DNA of 64,000 nt from Paludibacteraceae bacterium (GCA_905234835.1 CAJOIZ010000002.1:1-64000); one strand, 5' to 3'. Shown: positions 44,891 to 54,464, counted from the first letter of the stretch. The notes: generated by a model from the letters alone, not told the origin. Translations and numbers: made by a program.

Positions 44891-47596
44891 ATGTCCGAAG
44901 AAAAACAATATTATGCCTTTATCTCTTACAAACGAGAAGATAAGAAGGAAGCGAAACGCTTACAACATCAATTGGAATATTATCGTCTGCCAAATAAACT
45001 GCGTCAAGAGAATCCGGAACTTCCTGAATATGTCCGGCCTGTATTCCGTGATATGACGGATTTGGATGTCGGTGAACTCTCGACGCTCATACATGAAGCA
45101 CTTGAGCAATCGCATTATTTAATAGTGGTCTGTTCTCCTCGTGCAGCAAAATCAAAGTGGGTAAACGACGAAGTGGAGTATTTTATCTCATTAGACAAGC
45201 AAGATAAAATCATTCCATATATAATCGAAGGCGTTCCTCATGCAGATGACCCTTCCGAAGAATGTTATCCACCGGCATTGTTGCATCTATCAAAAGAAAA
45301 GGAGTTACTTGGTGCCAATATTAATGAAGTAGGCAAAGAAGCAGCAGGAATTCGTGTCGTAGCAAAGATGTTCGGTATTCGTTATGATACACTTTATCAA
45401 CGATATCAAAGAGAGCAAAAGCGCAAAAGGCGAGTGATTGTAATAGCTATTGCACTTGTAATTTTATTGCTGTTGTCTTTTGTCGGATATGTGTTGGATA
45501 ATAACCACTTACTACAAAAGAAGAACGACTTAATAAAATTTCAAAATGAGACTTTGGAAATTCAAAAATGCGAAATTGAACAAAGTCGGGATAGTATTAT
45601 AAAAACTAACGCATTACTTCAAAAGAGTCAAGATAGCATAGAGTCTACAAATCAAAAACTTATTGAATATAATGAAAAATTGGTAAAATCAAACTGGCAA
45701 CTATTGGAAAATGATGCAAAGGCAGTTGCTTCAATAGCAGAAAAATATCTACAAGAAGGCGACGCATATGATGCAATGAGATATGCATTATCTGTATTGC
45801 CTCATGACATGAAGCATCCAACTCGTCCATGGACCGAAGAAGCAGAGTTCGTTTTGCGCCGTGCAGCCGTTTCTAATAATTCATGTGTATATACTCCAGA
45901 TGCGCCATTCTCTGCTGTCTTCAACAGAGATAACTCACTCATTGTATCTACCCATGCAGACTCAATGCTTCGATTGTTTGAATATTCGTATGATAAGCCA
46001 ATACGTTTGAAATATCAAATGCCTTTAAGAGCATCTTATGCTCAATACAGTCCGAACGAACAATATATTATCGCTAATGACTTTTCTGACACCTCGTTGG
46101 TAATTATTGACGTAAAGAGTATGCACATATGTAAACGTTTGACCTATCCGTCTGGATTGTGGGCGAGTTTTGCTTTTGATTCGACAAATAATGTGTTAAT
46201 ATCTTCTTCACATTCAGGTGATTTCTTATTTTGGAATATGCAGGAAGGAAAATATTTCGGCACATTGAGGAAAATAATAAAAGGGGCGCATAAGGAGACG
46301 TTATCCGAATTAAGAAACTCACTTTCAGTTAGTACAGATGGTACGAGACTAATTTCTTCTTTAGCATTTGAAAATAAAATTTCGATTTGGGACATCCCAA
46401 GCGAAAATCTTATTCGCGAGATATATTCGACTGATATGAGCAGCGAAATCTTTTTGATTCCCAATAGCCATAATATTCTATATCTTGAAAATGGTTTTAG
46501 CTACACACGGCGATGTATTAAAATATTATATGAAAATGATTCTATAGCGACGCTTCCTATTCTTATGGAAGGGGTTTCTTGTTGTTCGGTTAGTCATAAT
46601 GGTAAGTTAGCGGCTGTAGTTGGCGGCAATGAAATTCACTTAGTTGATCTTGATAATTTGAGCATCATTCGTACGTATAATTATCAGAAAAGAGGTAGTT
46701 ATTCAGGAATAATGTATTCTGTAGCATTTAATGCATCAGATAATCAAATCATTACTGGTGGCGCAGATGGCACTATTAGAACTTGGGATGTGGAGCAAAA
46801 GATATTTAATCCTACCATTTCCGTTGATGCATCCGATTGTGTGGCTAGTTTTGATGCAAGTGGAACCAAAATTATTACAGCTCATGATGATCGAATAATT
46901 CGCATTTGGGATAGTAAATCAGAACAACTTCTACAAAGTATTGATACAAAAAAATTATACCACATGTATAATGATATCAATGACGTGGAATTCGTTGATA
47001 ATAACAATATTATATGTCGCCAATCAAACTATAAAGTTAAAATAAATTTATCGACCTATGAGTGTATAGTAACTAAGTGGTGCTCATTCATGGGAGATAC
47101 CAGTTTGATGGCATACTCAAGAGATAGTCTATTGGAGGCTATTGTTTTGCATGATAATTATAATATTCAATTGACAAATAGAAAGGGTAAGACCGTTTCA
47201 TTAAAAGGTCATATGGACCGGATTAATAGTGTTGTATTCAGCAATGATGGAAAATTGTTAGTGTCTGCTGCTGAGGATGGAACAATTCGTGTTTGGAATA
47301 CTCGGACAGGAAAGATAATGCATGTTCTATATCATGATATGCGAGGTCTGTATTATGCTGCAATCAGTTATGATAAAAAGCGAGTGGCAACAGTGGATAT
47401 GGCACATAGGCTTTATATTTGGGATTTGGAATCAGAAAAGGTTACAAATCATATTGTATTCGTTTCTACTCCTCGAAAAGTATGTTTCTCCCCTGATGAT
47501 GAAAGAATATTGTGTGGATTAGATAATGGTGAAATTAAAGTATTATACTTCCCGCCTATTCAAAAGTTAATAAATGCATCTCTAAAAAGAATTTAA
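44891..47596 (+). CDS. TIR-membrane span-WD40 repeat protein
   Basis: A 901-residue protein. The TIR domain (about residues 6-135) has 'YYAFISYKREDKKEAKR' and Glu94 in 'SKWVNDE'. A span (about 182-202) and a coiled coil (about 203-285) precede a WD40 propeller (about 320-895), with units ending in 'GTIRTWDVE', 'RIIRIWDSK', 'GTIRVWNTRTG' and 'RLYIWDLE'. WD40 propellers bind proteins or peptides, so this is probably a ligand-sensing receptor with the propeller outside the cytosol. The TIR sequence is closest in style to those at 22767 and 39288 ('ECYPPALLHL'). The gene is AT-rich and ends the run of TIR genes. Confidence 0.88.
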   Translation: MSEEKQYYAFISYKREDKKEAKRLQHQLEYYRLPNKLRQENPELPEYVRPVFRDMTDLDVGELSTLIHEALEQSHYLIVVCSPRAAKSKWVNDEVEYFISLDKQDKIIPYIIEGVPHADDPSEECYPPALLHLSKEKELLGANINEVGKEAAGIRVVAKMFGIRYDTLYQRYQREQKRKRRVIVIAIALVILLLLSFVGYVLDNNHLLQKKNDLIKFQNETLEIQKCEIEQSRDSIIKTNALLQKSQDSIESTNQKLIEYNEKLVKSNWQLLENDAKAVASIAEKYLQEGDAYDAMRYALSVLPHDMKHPTRPWTEEAEFVLRRAAVSNNSCVYTPDAPFSAVFNRDNSLIVSTHADSMLRLFEYSYDKPIRLKYQMPLRASYAQYSPNEQYIIANDFSDTSLVIIDVKSMHICKRLTYPSGLWASFAFDSTNNVLISSSHSGDFLFWNMQEGKYFGTLRKIIKGAHKETLSELRNSLSVSTDGTRLISSLAFENKISIWDIPSENLIREIYSTDMSSEIFLIPNSHNILYLENGFSYTRRCIKILYENDSIATLPILMEGVSCCSVSHNGKLAAVVGGNEIHLVDLDNLSIIRTYNYQKRGSYSGIMYSVAFNASDNQIITGGADGTIRTWDVEQKIFNPTISVDASDCVASFDASGTKIITAHDDRIIRIWDSKSEQLLQSIDTKKLYHMYNDINDVEFVDNNNIICRQSNYKVKINLSTYECIVTKWCSFMGDTSLMAYSRDSLLEAIVLHDNYNIQLTNRKGKTVSLKGHMDRINSVVFSNDGKLLVSAAEDGTIRVWNTRTGKIMHVLYHDMRGLYYAAISYDKKRVATVDMAHRLYIWDLESEKVTNHIVFVSTPRKVCFSPDDERILCGLDNGEIKVLYFPPIQKLINASLKRI

Positions 47597-47667
47597 TCGT
47601 CTTTCGCTGATAGAAATCCCACTCTTTATGCCTCTATCATAATGTAACAATCAAAATTAGTTATCTT

Positions 47668-47965
47668 ATGAAAACGAACAATTACACACCGCAGCCGGTT
47701 GACACAAAGGATGTCAAATTGCCGAGAGAGTTAGAAAACATTAGTAGAACAAATGGCAAAGAACGTCCATGAAGTATGGGCTGCTGGACGTATTGAAGAT
47801 GGTTGGACTTACGGCACTAAACGTGATGATGAGAAAAAGACTCATCCTTGCCTTGTAGCATACGAGGAACTGCCAGAATCTGAAAAAGAGTATGACCGTA
47901 AAACCGGTCTTGAAACTTTAAAGTTCATCATCCGAGCAGGATATCAAATAATAAAGAAGCAATGA
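47668..47965 (+). pseudogene. Frameshifted RyR-domain gene
   Basis: A second version of the RyR gene at 28453. The frame from the ATG at 47668 ('MKTNNYTPQPVDTKDVKLP') matches the first copy until about 47743, where one extra A shifts it into a stop. The second frame, from about 47745 to 47965, restores 'MAKNVHEVWAAGRIEDGWTYG' and the full RyR domain. An internal ATG at 47753 could still give a 70-residue domain. Either an old inactivation, a translation restart or a sequencing error would explain it. The stop overlaps the next start (ATGA). Confidence 0.7.
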
Positions 47966-48417
47966 AATTTAAAGGCAGCATATACATTACTGACTCAAGC
48001 TATATAGCCCTCAAGGAAGATTGGGCGGATGATGATGGCTTTGATCCGATGGATGAAACTATTTATTGTCCCGAATTTACTGATAGTTTGATGAAATCCA
48101 CGGGAACAGGTGATGGAGCATGGAAAGTGTATGAGTGCGAATCGCATAGTCTTTCCGGAATCCAAGCCATCATCGAAAAAAGTGATTATAGGCGGTACAA
48201 TGAATTGGGCGAATTTAGCGTGGATTCGGCATCGGCGTGCGTGGTCTATCAGCATGAAGCAGATGAGTATAATCCGTCCTTTATGGCTACGTTCAAAGAC
48301 AAGCCACTATGTTGGGTGCTAATCAAGGACTTCGATGGTGTAGTGGAAACATACTATGACTCTGACGGAGAACTCCACTTTATCGGAATAGGGAATCGCT
48401 GCTTCTTTACCGCATAA
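47962..48417 (+). CDS. Hypothetical protein at the island end
   Basis: A 151-residue acidic protein, no signal or membrane span ('MKFKGSIYITDSSYIALKEDWADDDGF'). It seems alpha/beta and ends 'FIGIGNRCFFTA'. The start overlaps the frameshifted RyR gene by 4 nt, as 28746 does after the first RyR gene, but the two proteins are unrelated. I do not recognise it. It is the last gene of the island; from here the coding strand changes. Confidence 0.72.
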   Translation: MKFKGSIYITDSSYIALKEDWADDDGFDPMDETIYCPEFTDSLMKSTGTGDGAWKVYECESHSLSGIQAIIEKSDYRRYNELGEFSVDSASACVVYQHEADEYNPSFMATFKDKPLCWVLIKDFDGVVETYYDSDGELHFIGIGNRCFFTA

Positions 48418-48505
48418 ATCAAAACAATTACTACTATCCGATAAAAATACGACGTACTTTCTCGATATCTTTGTGGTGAGCGGACCTTGCTCCAATTGAC
48501 ACAAA

Positions 48506-48545
48506 AAGAATTGCGCTACATTGTTTATGTAACGCAATTCTTTTC
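48506..48545. terminator. Bidirectional terminator at the island end
   Basis: A 10-bp stem AAGAATTGCG (48506-48515) with CGCAATTCTT (48533-48542), continued by an inner TACAT/ATGTA pairing. A-rich sequence lies on the left and TTTT on the right, so it can end transcripts from both the island (plus) and the outer membrane protein gene (minus). Confidence 0.75.
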
Positions 48546-48559
48546 AATCTGGCTTCGTC

Positions 48560-49126
48560 TTAAAAACGATAGCCTATTTTGAAGTAACCCATGTGCGTAT
48601 TGGCTGTTACATCATTTGCTGTTTGGCTATAGAGTTGATAACCGCCACCAAAGTTGAATCTGTTCCAATCGATACCCAAACCTACGCGGAAATACAAACC
48701 GTCAGCATCTCTATTCGATGATTCAGTAGTATTGTTATTGATTGTTACCAACGATTTGAGACCAACCAAGCCACCAAGAGAGAGATCTACATAAGGAGCT
48801 AAACTGCCCATAGGATAATAGCCCTTTAAGTTAGCGAAAACGGGCAAATAATGATTATACACGAACACATCTGCTGCCGTATACTTCCCTACCGTATACT
48901 TTGTATCCCCCATCAGAGTGTGGTAGCCGAGTCCGACACCCGCAAAGAAATAGTCCGTTATTCGTGCACCGGCAACTGCGTCCAAAGCAGGACCGCCCAT
49001 CTTTGAAGTAAAGTCTGCCGACAGGTCAACGTGACCTTGGAAATTTACATCCACTCGTGCATAACTCATCATCGGTACGCACACTAATGCCATCGCAATG
49101 GCAAAACTCTTAATAATCTTTTTCAT
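48560..49126 (-). CDS. Outer membrane beta-barrel protein
   Basis: A 188-residue exported protein with a signal peptide cut after 'MMSYA' (about residue 23) and alternating strands typical of a small barrel of the OmpW/OmpX/OprF-like size, about eight strands. It ends in aromatic 'YFKIGYRF', the C-terminal phenylalanine signal for outer membrane insertion. The role (porin, adhesin or structural) cannot be told. It has its own promoter (49167-49198) and shares the terminator at 48506. It lies outside the island by strand and composition. Confidence 0.87.
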   Translation of the reverse strand: MKKIIKSFAIAMALVCVPMMSYARVDVNFQGHVDLSADFTSKMGGPALDAVAGARITDYFFAGVGLGYHTLMGDTKYTVGKYTAADVFVYNHYLPVFANLKGYYPMGSLAPYVDLSLGGLVGLKSLVTINNNTTESSNRDADGLYFRVGLGIDWNRFNFGGGYQLYSQTANDVTANTHMGYFKIGYRF

Positions 49127-49166
49127 CGTTGTATGGGTTAGAATGTTATCTTTTTCTTTTGCGCTG

Positions 49167-49198
49167 CAAAAGTACTGCTTATGACTGATATGTGCAAT
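49167..49198 (-). promoter_or_regulatory. Promoter for the outer membrane protein gene
   Basis: Minus-strand ATTG (49195-49198), a 20-nt spacer and TACTTTTG (49167-49174); one mismatch to the -33 consensus. The leader to the ATG at 49126 would be about 35 nt. Confidence 0.6.
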
Positions 49199-49340
49199 TA
49201 TTACTCAATTTTAGTGATATATAGACAATAATACACACTGGTTTGTGCCCGAAAATTATCGTTTGTTAAGATTGGACAACTTTTTTATGCCTTATTTCCT
49301 AATAAAGTCGTAAAAAGAGTTTACTTTTCTTAAGAGGGTA

Positions 49341-49371
49341 TTGCATTTTGCCCGAAAATGTATTATCTTTG
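49341..49371 (+). promoter_or_regulatory. Promoter of a candidate small RNA
   Basis: ATTG (49340-49343), a 20-nt spacer and TATCTTTG (49364-49371). No protein gene follows on the plus strand; the structured stretch at 49378-49503 does. Confidence 0.55.
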
Positions 49372-49377
49372 CACGTC

Positions 49378-49503
49378 ATTTCAGTGGAAATGGCTTACGC
49401 CGTGAGGCGTTTACAAGTGGCAGTCAGACGTTTTATCCTTCTTGTGCACAGGCGGATAAGAACGGAAAAGGACATCTATCGTACAGGATGTTTTCTTTTT
49501 TTC
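49378..49503 (+). ncRNA. Candidate structured small RNA, about 125 nt
   Basis: Between a consensus promoter and a hairpin with a T-tract lies a stretch with four hairpins in a row: CATTTC-AGTG-GAAATG (49377-49392); ACGCC-GTGA-GGCGT (49397-49410); CGTTTTATCC paired with GGATAAGAACG (49429-49464, one bulge); and ACATC with GATGT (49472-49491) followed by TTTCTTTTTTTC as intrinsic terminator. No reading frame with coding character is present. I could not match it to 6S, tmRNA, RNase P or a known riboswitch. It stands alone, convergent with trmD. From 49504 to 49669 I see no gene, only small hairpins. Confidence 0.55.
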
Positions 49504-49635
49504 TGTTTCTGTTCGAGTAACAGAGTGTCATCACCTATGTACGACGTTTGCCGCAACATTGCGCTGCGGAACGGCGGGGCGGAAGCAGACCAACCGCACA
49601 CAAACTGCAAGTGATCTTTGACAATCGTATTAAGA

Positions 49636-49655
49636 AAGAACGGAACAAGCGTTCC
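49636..49655 (-). terminator. Weak terminator after trmD
   Basis: Read on the minus strand, GGAAC-GCTT-GTTCC (49655-49642) is followed by GTTCTTTCTTAAT. The T-run is broken, so termination may be partial. It lies 15 bp past the trmD stop. Confidence 0.4.
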
Positions 49656-49669
49656 ATCGTACCGCGCAT

Positions 49670-50350
49670 CTACTGCAACAAGTCCGGGCGGCGTTCACGG
49701 GTATGGGCAATGCTCTGTTCAAGCAAGTACTCCTCCACTTTCGCCTGATGGCCGGAAAGGAGAATGTCCGGTACTTTCCAACCCTTGTAATCAGCGGGGC
49801 GCGTATAGACTCCTGCTTCCAATAGCCCGTCCTGGAACGAGTCGTTGAGAGCGGATTCTACATCACCCAGTGCGCCCGGGAGTAACCGTACAATGGCATC
49901 TGTCATAATAGCGGCAGGCATTTCACCACCCGTCAGTACGTAGTCGCCAACGGAATACTCCTTCGTAATCAGATGGTCGCGTACCCGCTGGTCCACCCCC
50001 TTATAATGCCCGCAAAGGATAATGAGGTTGTGGCAGAGGGAGAGGGTATTGGCTGTCTGTTGGGTAAACCGTTCACCGTCTGGGGCAGTGAAAATCACCT
50101 CATCGTATTCGCGCTCCTGCTTCAATGCGGATATACAGCGGTCGATAGGCTCAATCTGCAGCACCATACCCGCACCGAAACCGAAAGCGTAATCATCCAC
50201 TTTCCGATGCCGATCGAGGGTATAGTCGCGCAGGTTATGTACGCATATCTCTGCCAATCCCTTCTGCTTGGCTCTTCCCAATATTGAATAGTTGAGCGGG
50301 CTTTCCAACAGTTCGGGACAGCAGGTGATTATGTCAATTCGCAAGGGCAT
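49670..50350 (-). CDS. trmD: tRNA (guanine(37)-N1)-methyltransferase
   Basis: A SPOUT-class enzyme that methylates G37 next to the anticodon and so prevents +1 frameshifting. The 226 residues are the usual length when started at the ATG at 50350 ('[15 protein letters not shown]'); the longer frame upstream would run into the GH2-mutarotase gene. Motifs: '[16 protein letters not shown]', '[12 protein letters not shown]', and the trefoil-knot segment '[31 protein letters not shown]'. It is the last gene of the minus-strand operon and starts 10 bp after its upstream neighbour. Confidence 0.96.
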   Translation of the reverse strand: MPLRIDIITCCPELLESPLNYSILGRAKQKGLAEICVHNLRDYTLDRHRKVDDYAFGFGAGMVLQIEPIDRCISALKQEREYDEVIFTAPDGERFTQQTANTLSLCHNLIILCGHYKGVDQRVRDHLITKEYSVGDYVLTGGEMPAAIMTDAIVRLLPGALGDVESALNDSFQDGLLEAGVYTRPADYKGWKVPDILLSGHQAKVEEYLLEQSIAHTRERRPDLLQ

Positions 50351-50360
50351 ATAACATGGG

Positions 50361-53282
50361 TTATTCAGCTTTTGCGGCAGTAGAGAACCGAAAGACAGTT
50401 GTCGATTGGTATTTCTCACCCGGACGGATAATAGGCGATTGCCAATCGGGTTTGTTGGGTGAGTCAGGGAATTTCTGTGTCTCAAGGCATACTGCATTAC
50501 GGTGTGCATATACCTCTCCGCGTTTGCCTGTTACCGTACCGTCAAGGAAATTGCCGGTATAGACCTGCAAACCGGGTTCGGAAGTGAGGACATTGAGTAC
50601 GATACCCGTTTCGGTCGAAGTCAGTGTAGCTGCGTTGGTTAGTGCCTGTAGGTTCTGACGCAGTACGAAATTGTGGTCGTAGCCATGTCCGTTATGCATC
50701 TGTACGTTGTCGGCATCTATGTCCTGTCCTATCGCTTTGGCGGCTGTCAGGAAGTCGAAAGGCGAACCAGCGGGAATATCGCTTATCTCGCCGGTGGTCA
50801 TAAAGGTGTCGTCCACCGGGGTCATCTGTGCGGCATTGATCCATAAACGGTGGTTCATAACATTCTGAGTGCCATCCCCCGTGAGGTTGAAGTATGAATG
50901 ATTGGTCATATTGATTACCGTAGGAGCATCGGTAGTGCCGAAATAGTCCATACGGAGCGAATTGTCATCACCGAGCGTATAGACAACACCCGCTTCCACA
51001 CGTCCGGGGAAGCCGTTGTCACCGTCATCCGAAACGAGAGTGAGACGTAGTGTACGGATATCGGTCTGCTCTGCATCAAAGACGCGATACTGCCAACCGG
51101 TAGGTCCTCCATGTAGCGTATGACCGAAATTATTGGTCGCTAACTGGTAGTCCTGCCCATCAATAGAGATCTGTCCTTTGTTAATTCTGTTAGCGTACCT
51201 GCCAATGGTGGCTCCGAAATCGGAGGGGATATTGACATAGTCCTCCACGTTGTCGAAACCGAGTACCACATCTCTCATTTTGCCATCCTTGTCGGGAACG
51301 AGCATCGATACGATGCGTCCGCCGAAATTGGTGATGCACACTTCCATCCCGTTCTTATTCTCAAGGACAAAGAGACGGGTGGTCTTACCCTGCCTCAGGC
51401 TTTGAAACCGTTGCGGGTCTAAACCCGAACGGGTACGAGTAGTCTGGCTGCCGGCTTCGATTACCGCCTCATTGGCAGCACGTACTTTTTGTTCGTCCAC
51501 TTTCATTATTTTTCTGTCGTAAGTCATTAAACCGTTCACTTCTCCTTCCACATCAGTTGTCTGCGTATAGACTGCCGCCGAGAAACCTTTGGCAACCAAC
51601 TTCCGTAGCATATCGCTGTAACGCACATACTCCGCCGTCACTTCCTCACTGCTACCGAAACGGATGTACCCCCAGTTGCGTCTGTTCCACCATAAGTGGT
51701 CTTCTACGGGCCAGCCTATACCGCCGTACTCGCCGAGTACATTGACACGCTCCGCATCATAGAGATACATATCCGGCTGAGGATAATTGTGTAAGTCGGT
51801 GATATCTCCAACATGGCGGAAATTACCGCCCGATGACTGATTAACCAAACGCGAAGGATCATACTGCTGCGTGAAGGCAACCACTTCCTCGGTGTCAAAC
51901 TGCCCCCAAGCTTCGTTGAAGGGAACCCACATCACGACTGACGGGAAGGGCATACAGAAGTCCATTATGTCCTGCCATTCGCGGTAGTAGTTGGCAGCCG
52001 ACTCATCGGTACGCTCACGGTCAGTGCCGCCCATAAACTGCCTCGGCTCCCACTCATTGCCCATATCGCCTGAAGGCATATCCTGCCATACGAGCATACC
52101 GAGTCGGTCACAATGATAGTACCAGCGTGCCGGTTCCACCTTTACGTGCTTGCGAATCATGTTGAAGCCAAGATCTTTGGTCTTCTGTATGTCAAAGCGC
52201 AGTGCTTCGTCGGTCGGAGCAGTGTATAGTCCGTCGGGCCACCAACCCTGGTCTAAGGGACCGTATTGGAAGAGTATGCGGTTGTTAAGCTGCATACGCC
52301 AGTGTCCTTTTGCGTCCTTAATGCGAGAGATCTTGCGCATAGCCGCATAAGAACGCACGCAGTCTATCTGTTTTTCGCCACGTTTGAGCGTAACCTGCAT
52401 ATCGTAGAGGAAAGGACTATCGGGCGACCACAGTTTGGCATCAGGTACCTGAAGGACAATGTTCTGTCCCGCTACGCCACGACCTACAGCCACTTGCCTA
52501 CCCCCTTCGGTCAGGGTAACGTATGCCACGTCCTGATTGTCGGCAGAAGTATGTACAAGCACGTTCAAGAGTGAACGGTCGATATCAGCCGTGGGTATAA
52601 TGGCGGTTATATGGTTGTCCTGCACCGGTTCCATCCAGACGGTCTGCCATATACCGGTGACTGATGTGTACCATATAGAGCGAGGGCGGCTCACCTGCTT
52701 GCCACGGGGTTGGTAACCGTGATCCGTCGAGTCATATACGCGGAGGGTAAGCACCTGTTTACCTCTTTTAAGGAACGGGGTAGCGTCCACGGAGAAAGGC
52801 GTATAACCACCCTCGTGCACGCCTGCCAGTGCACCGTTCACATACACTTCTGCGCGCCAATCTACCGCACCGAAGTTGATCATCAATCGTCTGCTTCTCC
52901 AAGTACGCGGGATATTGAACTCGCGGCGGTACCATAACTCCTGCTTATCCGTAGGCACCCGTCCGACACCGGACAGAGCAGACTCAATGGCAAAAGGAAC
53001 AAGGATATCGCCATCCCATGCTGTCGGTTCGGGGAGACCTTTCTCGGTGAGAGCGTACTGCCACAGTCCGTTCAGGTTACGCCATTCGCTACGGCGCAGT
53101 TGGGGACGCGGATACTCGGGGTGTACGTTGGCAGGTGATACCTGTTCCGCCCATTGGGTGCGGATCTTGTCACCCGCTATTTGCCACTTCGACGGCTTAT
53201 TGCAATTGCATGCGGTCAGAAGGGTCAGGACACACAGTGTCAAAAATGAAATACGTTTCATAGTATGATAAACTTTGGTCAT
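50361..53282 (-). CDS. Lipoprotein GH2 glycosidase fused to aldose 1-epimerase
   Basis: A 973-residue two-enzyme protein. A lipoprotein signal ('[12 protein letters not shown]') is followed by a glycoside hydrolase family 2 unit (about residues 50-640): sugar-binding and Ig-like domains, acid/base Glu in '[11 protein letters not shown]' and nucleophile Glu in 'VLGEYGGIG'. Residues about 645-965 are a galactose mutarotase (aldose 1-epimerase) with '[10 protein letters not shown]', 'TLHGGPTGW', '[10 protein letters not shown]' and '[14 protein letters not shown]'. The fusion would release a beta-sugar (galactose, glucuronate or similar) and speed its conversion to the alpha form at the cell surface. 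The start at 53282 overlaps the recF stop by 4 nt; 53261 is an alternative that gives a more typical signal peptide. Confidence 0.9.
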   Translation of the reverse strand: MTKVYHTMKRISFLTLCVLTLLTACNCNKPSKWQIAGDKIRTQWAEQVSPANVHPEYPRPQLRRSEWRNLNGLWQYALTEKGLPEPTAWDGDILVPFAIESALSGVGRVPTDKQELWYRREFNIPRTWRSRRLMINFGAVDWRAEVYVNGALAGVHEGGYTPFSVDATPFLKRGKQVLTLRVYDSTDHGYQPRGKQVSRPRSIWYTSVTGIWQTVWMEPVQDNHITAIIPTADIDRSLLNVLVHTSADNQDVAYVTLTEGGRQVAVGRGVAGQNIVLQVPDAKLWSPDSPFLYDMQVTLKRGEKQIDCVRSYAAMRKISRIKDAKGHWRMQLNNRILFQYGPLDQGWWPDGLYTAPTDEALRFDIQKTKDLGFNMIRKHVKVEPARWYYHCDRLGMLVWQDMPSGDMGNEWEPRQFMGGTDRERTDESAANYYREWQDIMDFCMPFPSVVMWVPFNEAWGQFDTEEVVAFTQQYDPSRLVNQSSGGNFRHVGDITDLHNYPQPDMYLYDAERVNVLGEYGGIGWPVEDHLWWNRRNWGYIRFGSSEEVTAEYVRYSDMLRKLVAKGFSAAVYTQTTDVEGEVNGLMTYDRKIMKVDEQKVRAANEAVIEAGSQTTRTRSGLDPQRFQSLRQGKTTRLFVLENKNGMEVCITNFGGRIVSMLVPDKDGKMRDVVLGFDNVEDYVNIPSDFGATIGRYANRINKGQISIDGQDYQLATNNFGHTLHGGPTGWQYRVFDAEQTDIRTLRLTLVSDDGDNGFPGRVEAGVVYTLGDDNSLRMDYFGTTDAPTVINMTNHSYFNLTGDGTQNVMNHRLWINAAQMTPVDDTFMTTGEISDIPAGSPFDFLTAAKAIGQDIDADNVQMHNGHGYDHNFVLRQNLQALTNAATLTSTETGIVLNVLTSEPGLQVYTGNFLDGTVTGKRGEVYAHRNAVCLETQKFPDSPNKPDWQSPIIRPGEKYQSTTVFRFSTAAKAE

Positions 53283-54439
53283 TGGTTGTCTTCGGTTACG
53301 TTACCGCCACTCACAATAAACGTCTTCATTGCGGAGAAAGCATTGTCCCAACGATGTATGTGATGACGGTCGGTATCGGTAAGGAATATCTGCGAGAAAG
53401 GTGCAATCAGTTGCGCCTGCGCGGAAGGTAATACAATGCGTTCGCTTGTCACCATCTCAATCAACTGACTTACACGGTGACTGTCCAGCCGGTCGAATAT
53501 ATCGTCAAGGAGCAGGAAAGGCGGTTGTTTAGTTTGGTTAGACAAGAACAGAGCCTGCGCAAGGCGAAGAGCCAGCAGACATGTCTTGATTTGTCCCTGT
53601 GACGCCACCTGCTTGATAGCATACCCTCCGATGGAAAAGAGCAGGTCATCCTTATGACATCCTACCGATGTCCATCCGAGTATAAGATCGCGCTGGCGTG
53701 TCTGCACCCATGCATCAGGCAGGGGACGGTCCGCCAACTGGCTCTGATAGGTCAGAAGGACCTCTTCACTACCTTTGGACAGAATAGCGTATGTGTCTGT
53801 GAAGAAAGGAACAAACTGCTCCGTAAACTGCCGTCGTGCTTCGTATATCTGTACCGCAAGGGGTTGCATCTGCTGTTCATAGATAGAAAGAACCTCCTCG
53901 TATGACGAAGGAGCGGTACTCCCTTCCTTGTCAGAGAGTTGTTTGAGCAGCGAGTTGCGCTGCTGCAGGAGTTGGTTGTAACTATTGAGAGCGGGCAGAT
54001 ACGTCGGGTCATACTGCGATATCGTGCCGTCCATAAACTTGCGTCTCACATCGGAGCCGTCTAACACGATACCAATATCCTGCGGCGATATAAGCACCAA
54101 CGGCAGGAGACCTATATGGTCACTCAACCGCTGGTATGTCTTATCGCCTTTGCGGAACTGCTTTTTTCCTCCCTGTCGCAAACCGCAGGCAATGGTCATC
54201 TGTTCGCCGTCTTTCTCATATACTCCCTGTACCATCATCATCTGCTCACCGTGACGGATACAGTCGCGGTCCTGTAGGGAGAAAGCAGACTTGGCGAACG
54301 AAAGCATATAGATAGCATCCAACACGTTCGTCTTTCCCTGTCCGTTCAAACCTACGAGTCCGTTCAGCCTGTCTGCAAAGCGCAGATGGGCTTCCGGTAT
54401 GTTTTTATAGTTGAGCAGATGCAGTTCCTTAAGAATCAT
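53279..54439 (-). CDS. recF: DNA replication and repair protein RecF
   Basis: An ABC-type ATPase of the SMC-like RecF family that helps load RecA at single-strand gaps. The 386 residues show the Walker A motif 'GLNGQGKT' (residues 30-37), 'SPQDIGIVLDGSDVRRKFMD' of the RecF signature, the ABC signature region 'ASQGQIKTCLLALRLAQ' and Walker B 'PPFLLLDDIFDRLDSHR'. It lies in a minus-strand operon with trxA, a response regulator and trmD; the next gene overlaps it by 4 nt. Confidence 0.95.
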   Translation of the reverse strand: MILKELHLLNYKNIPEAHLRFADRLNGLVGLNGQGKTNVLDAIYMLSFAKSAFSLQDRDCIRHGEQMMMVQGVYEKDGEQMTIACGLRQGGKKQFRKGDKTYQRLSDHIGLLPLVLISPQDIGIVLDGSDVRRKFMDGTISQYDPTYLPALNSYNQLLQQRNSLLKQLSDKEGSTAPSSYEEVLSIYEQQMQPLAVQIYEARRQFTEQFVPFFTDTYAILSKGSEEVLLTYQSQLADRPLPDAWVQTRQRDLILGWTSVGCHKDDLLFSIGGYAIKQVASQGQIKTCLLALRLAQALFLSNQTKQPPFLLLDDIFDRLDSHRVSQLIEMVTSERIVLPSAQAQLIAPFSQIFLTDTDRHHIHRWDNAFSAMKTFIVSGGNVTEDNQ

Positions 54440-54464
54440 AACGGCGCGGCTGAATCTATCCGTA

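Noticed and set aside
20799..48417. Integrative element or prophage
   Set aside because: No integrase, relaxase, transposase, phage structural gene or tRNA-type attachment site is visible within or beside the island.
49580..49669. rRNA leader-like sequence (CTTTGACAATCGTATTAAGAAAG)
   Set aside because: Only a loose resemblance to Bacteroidota rRNA leader sequence, and no rRNA or tRNA follows.
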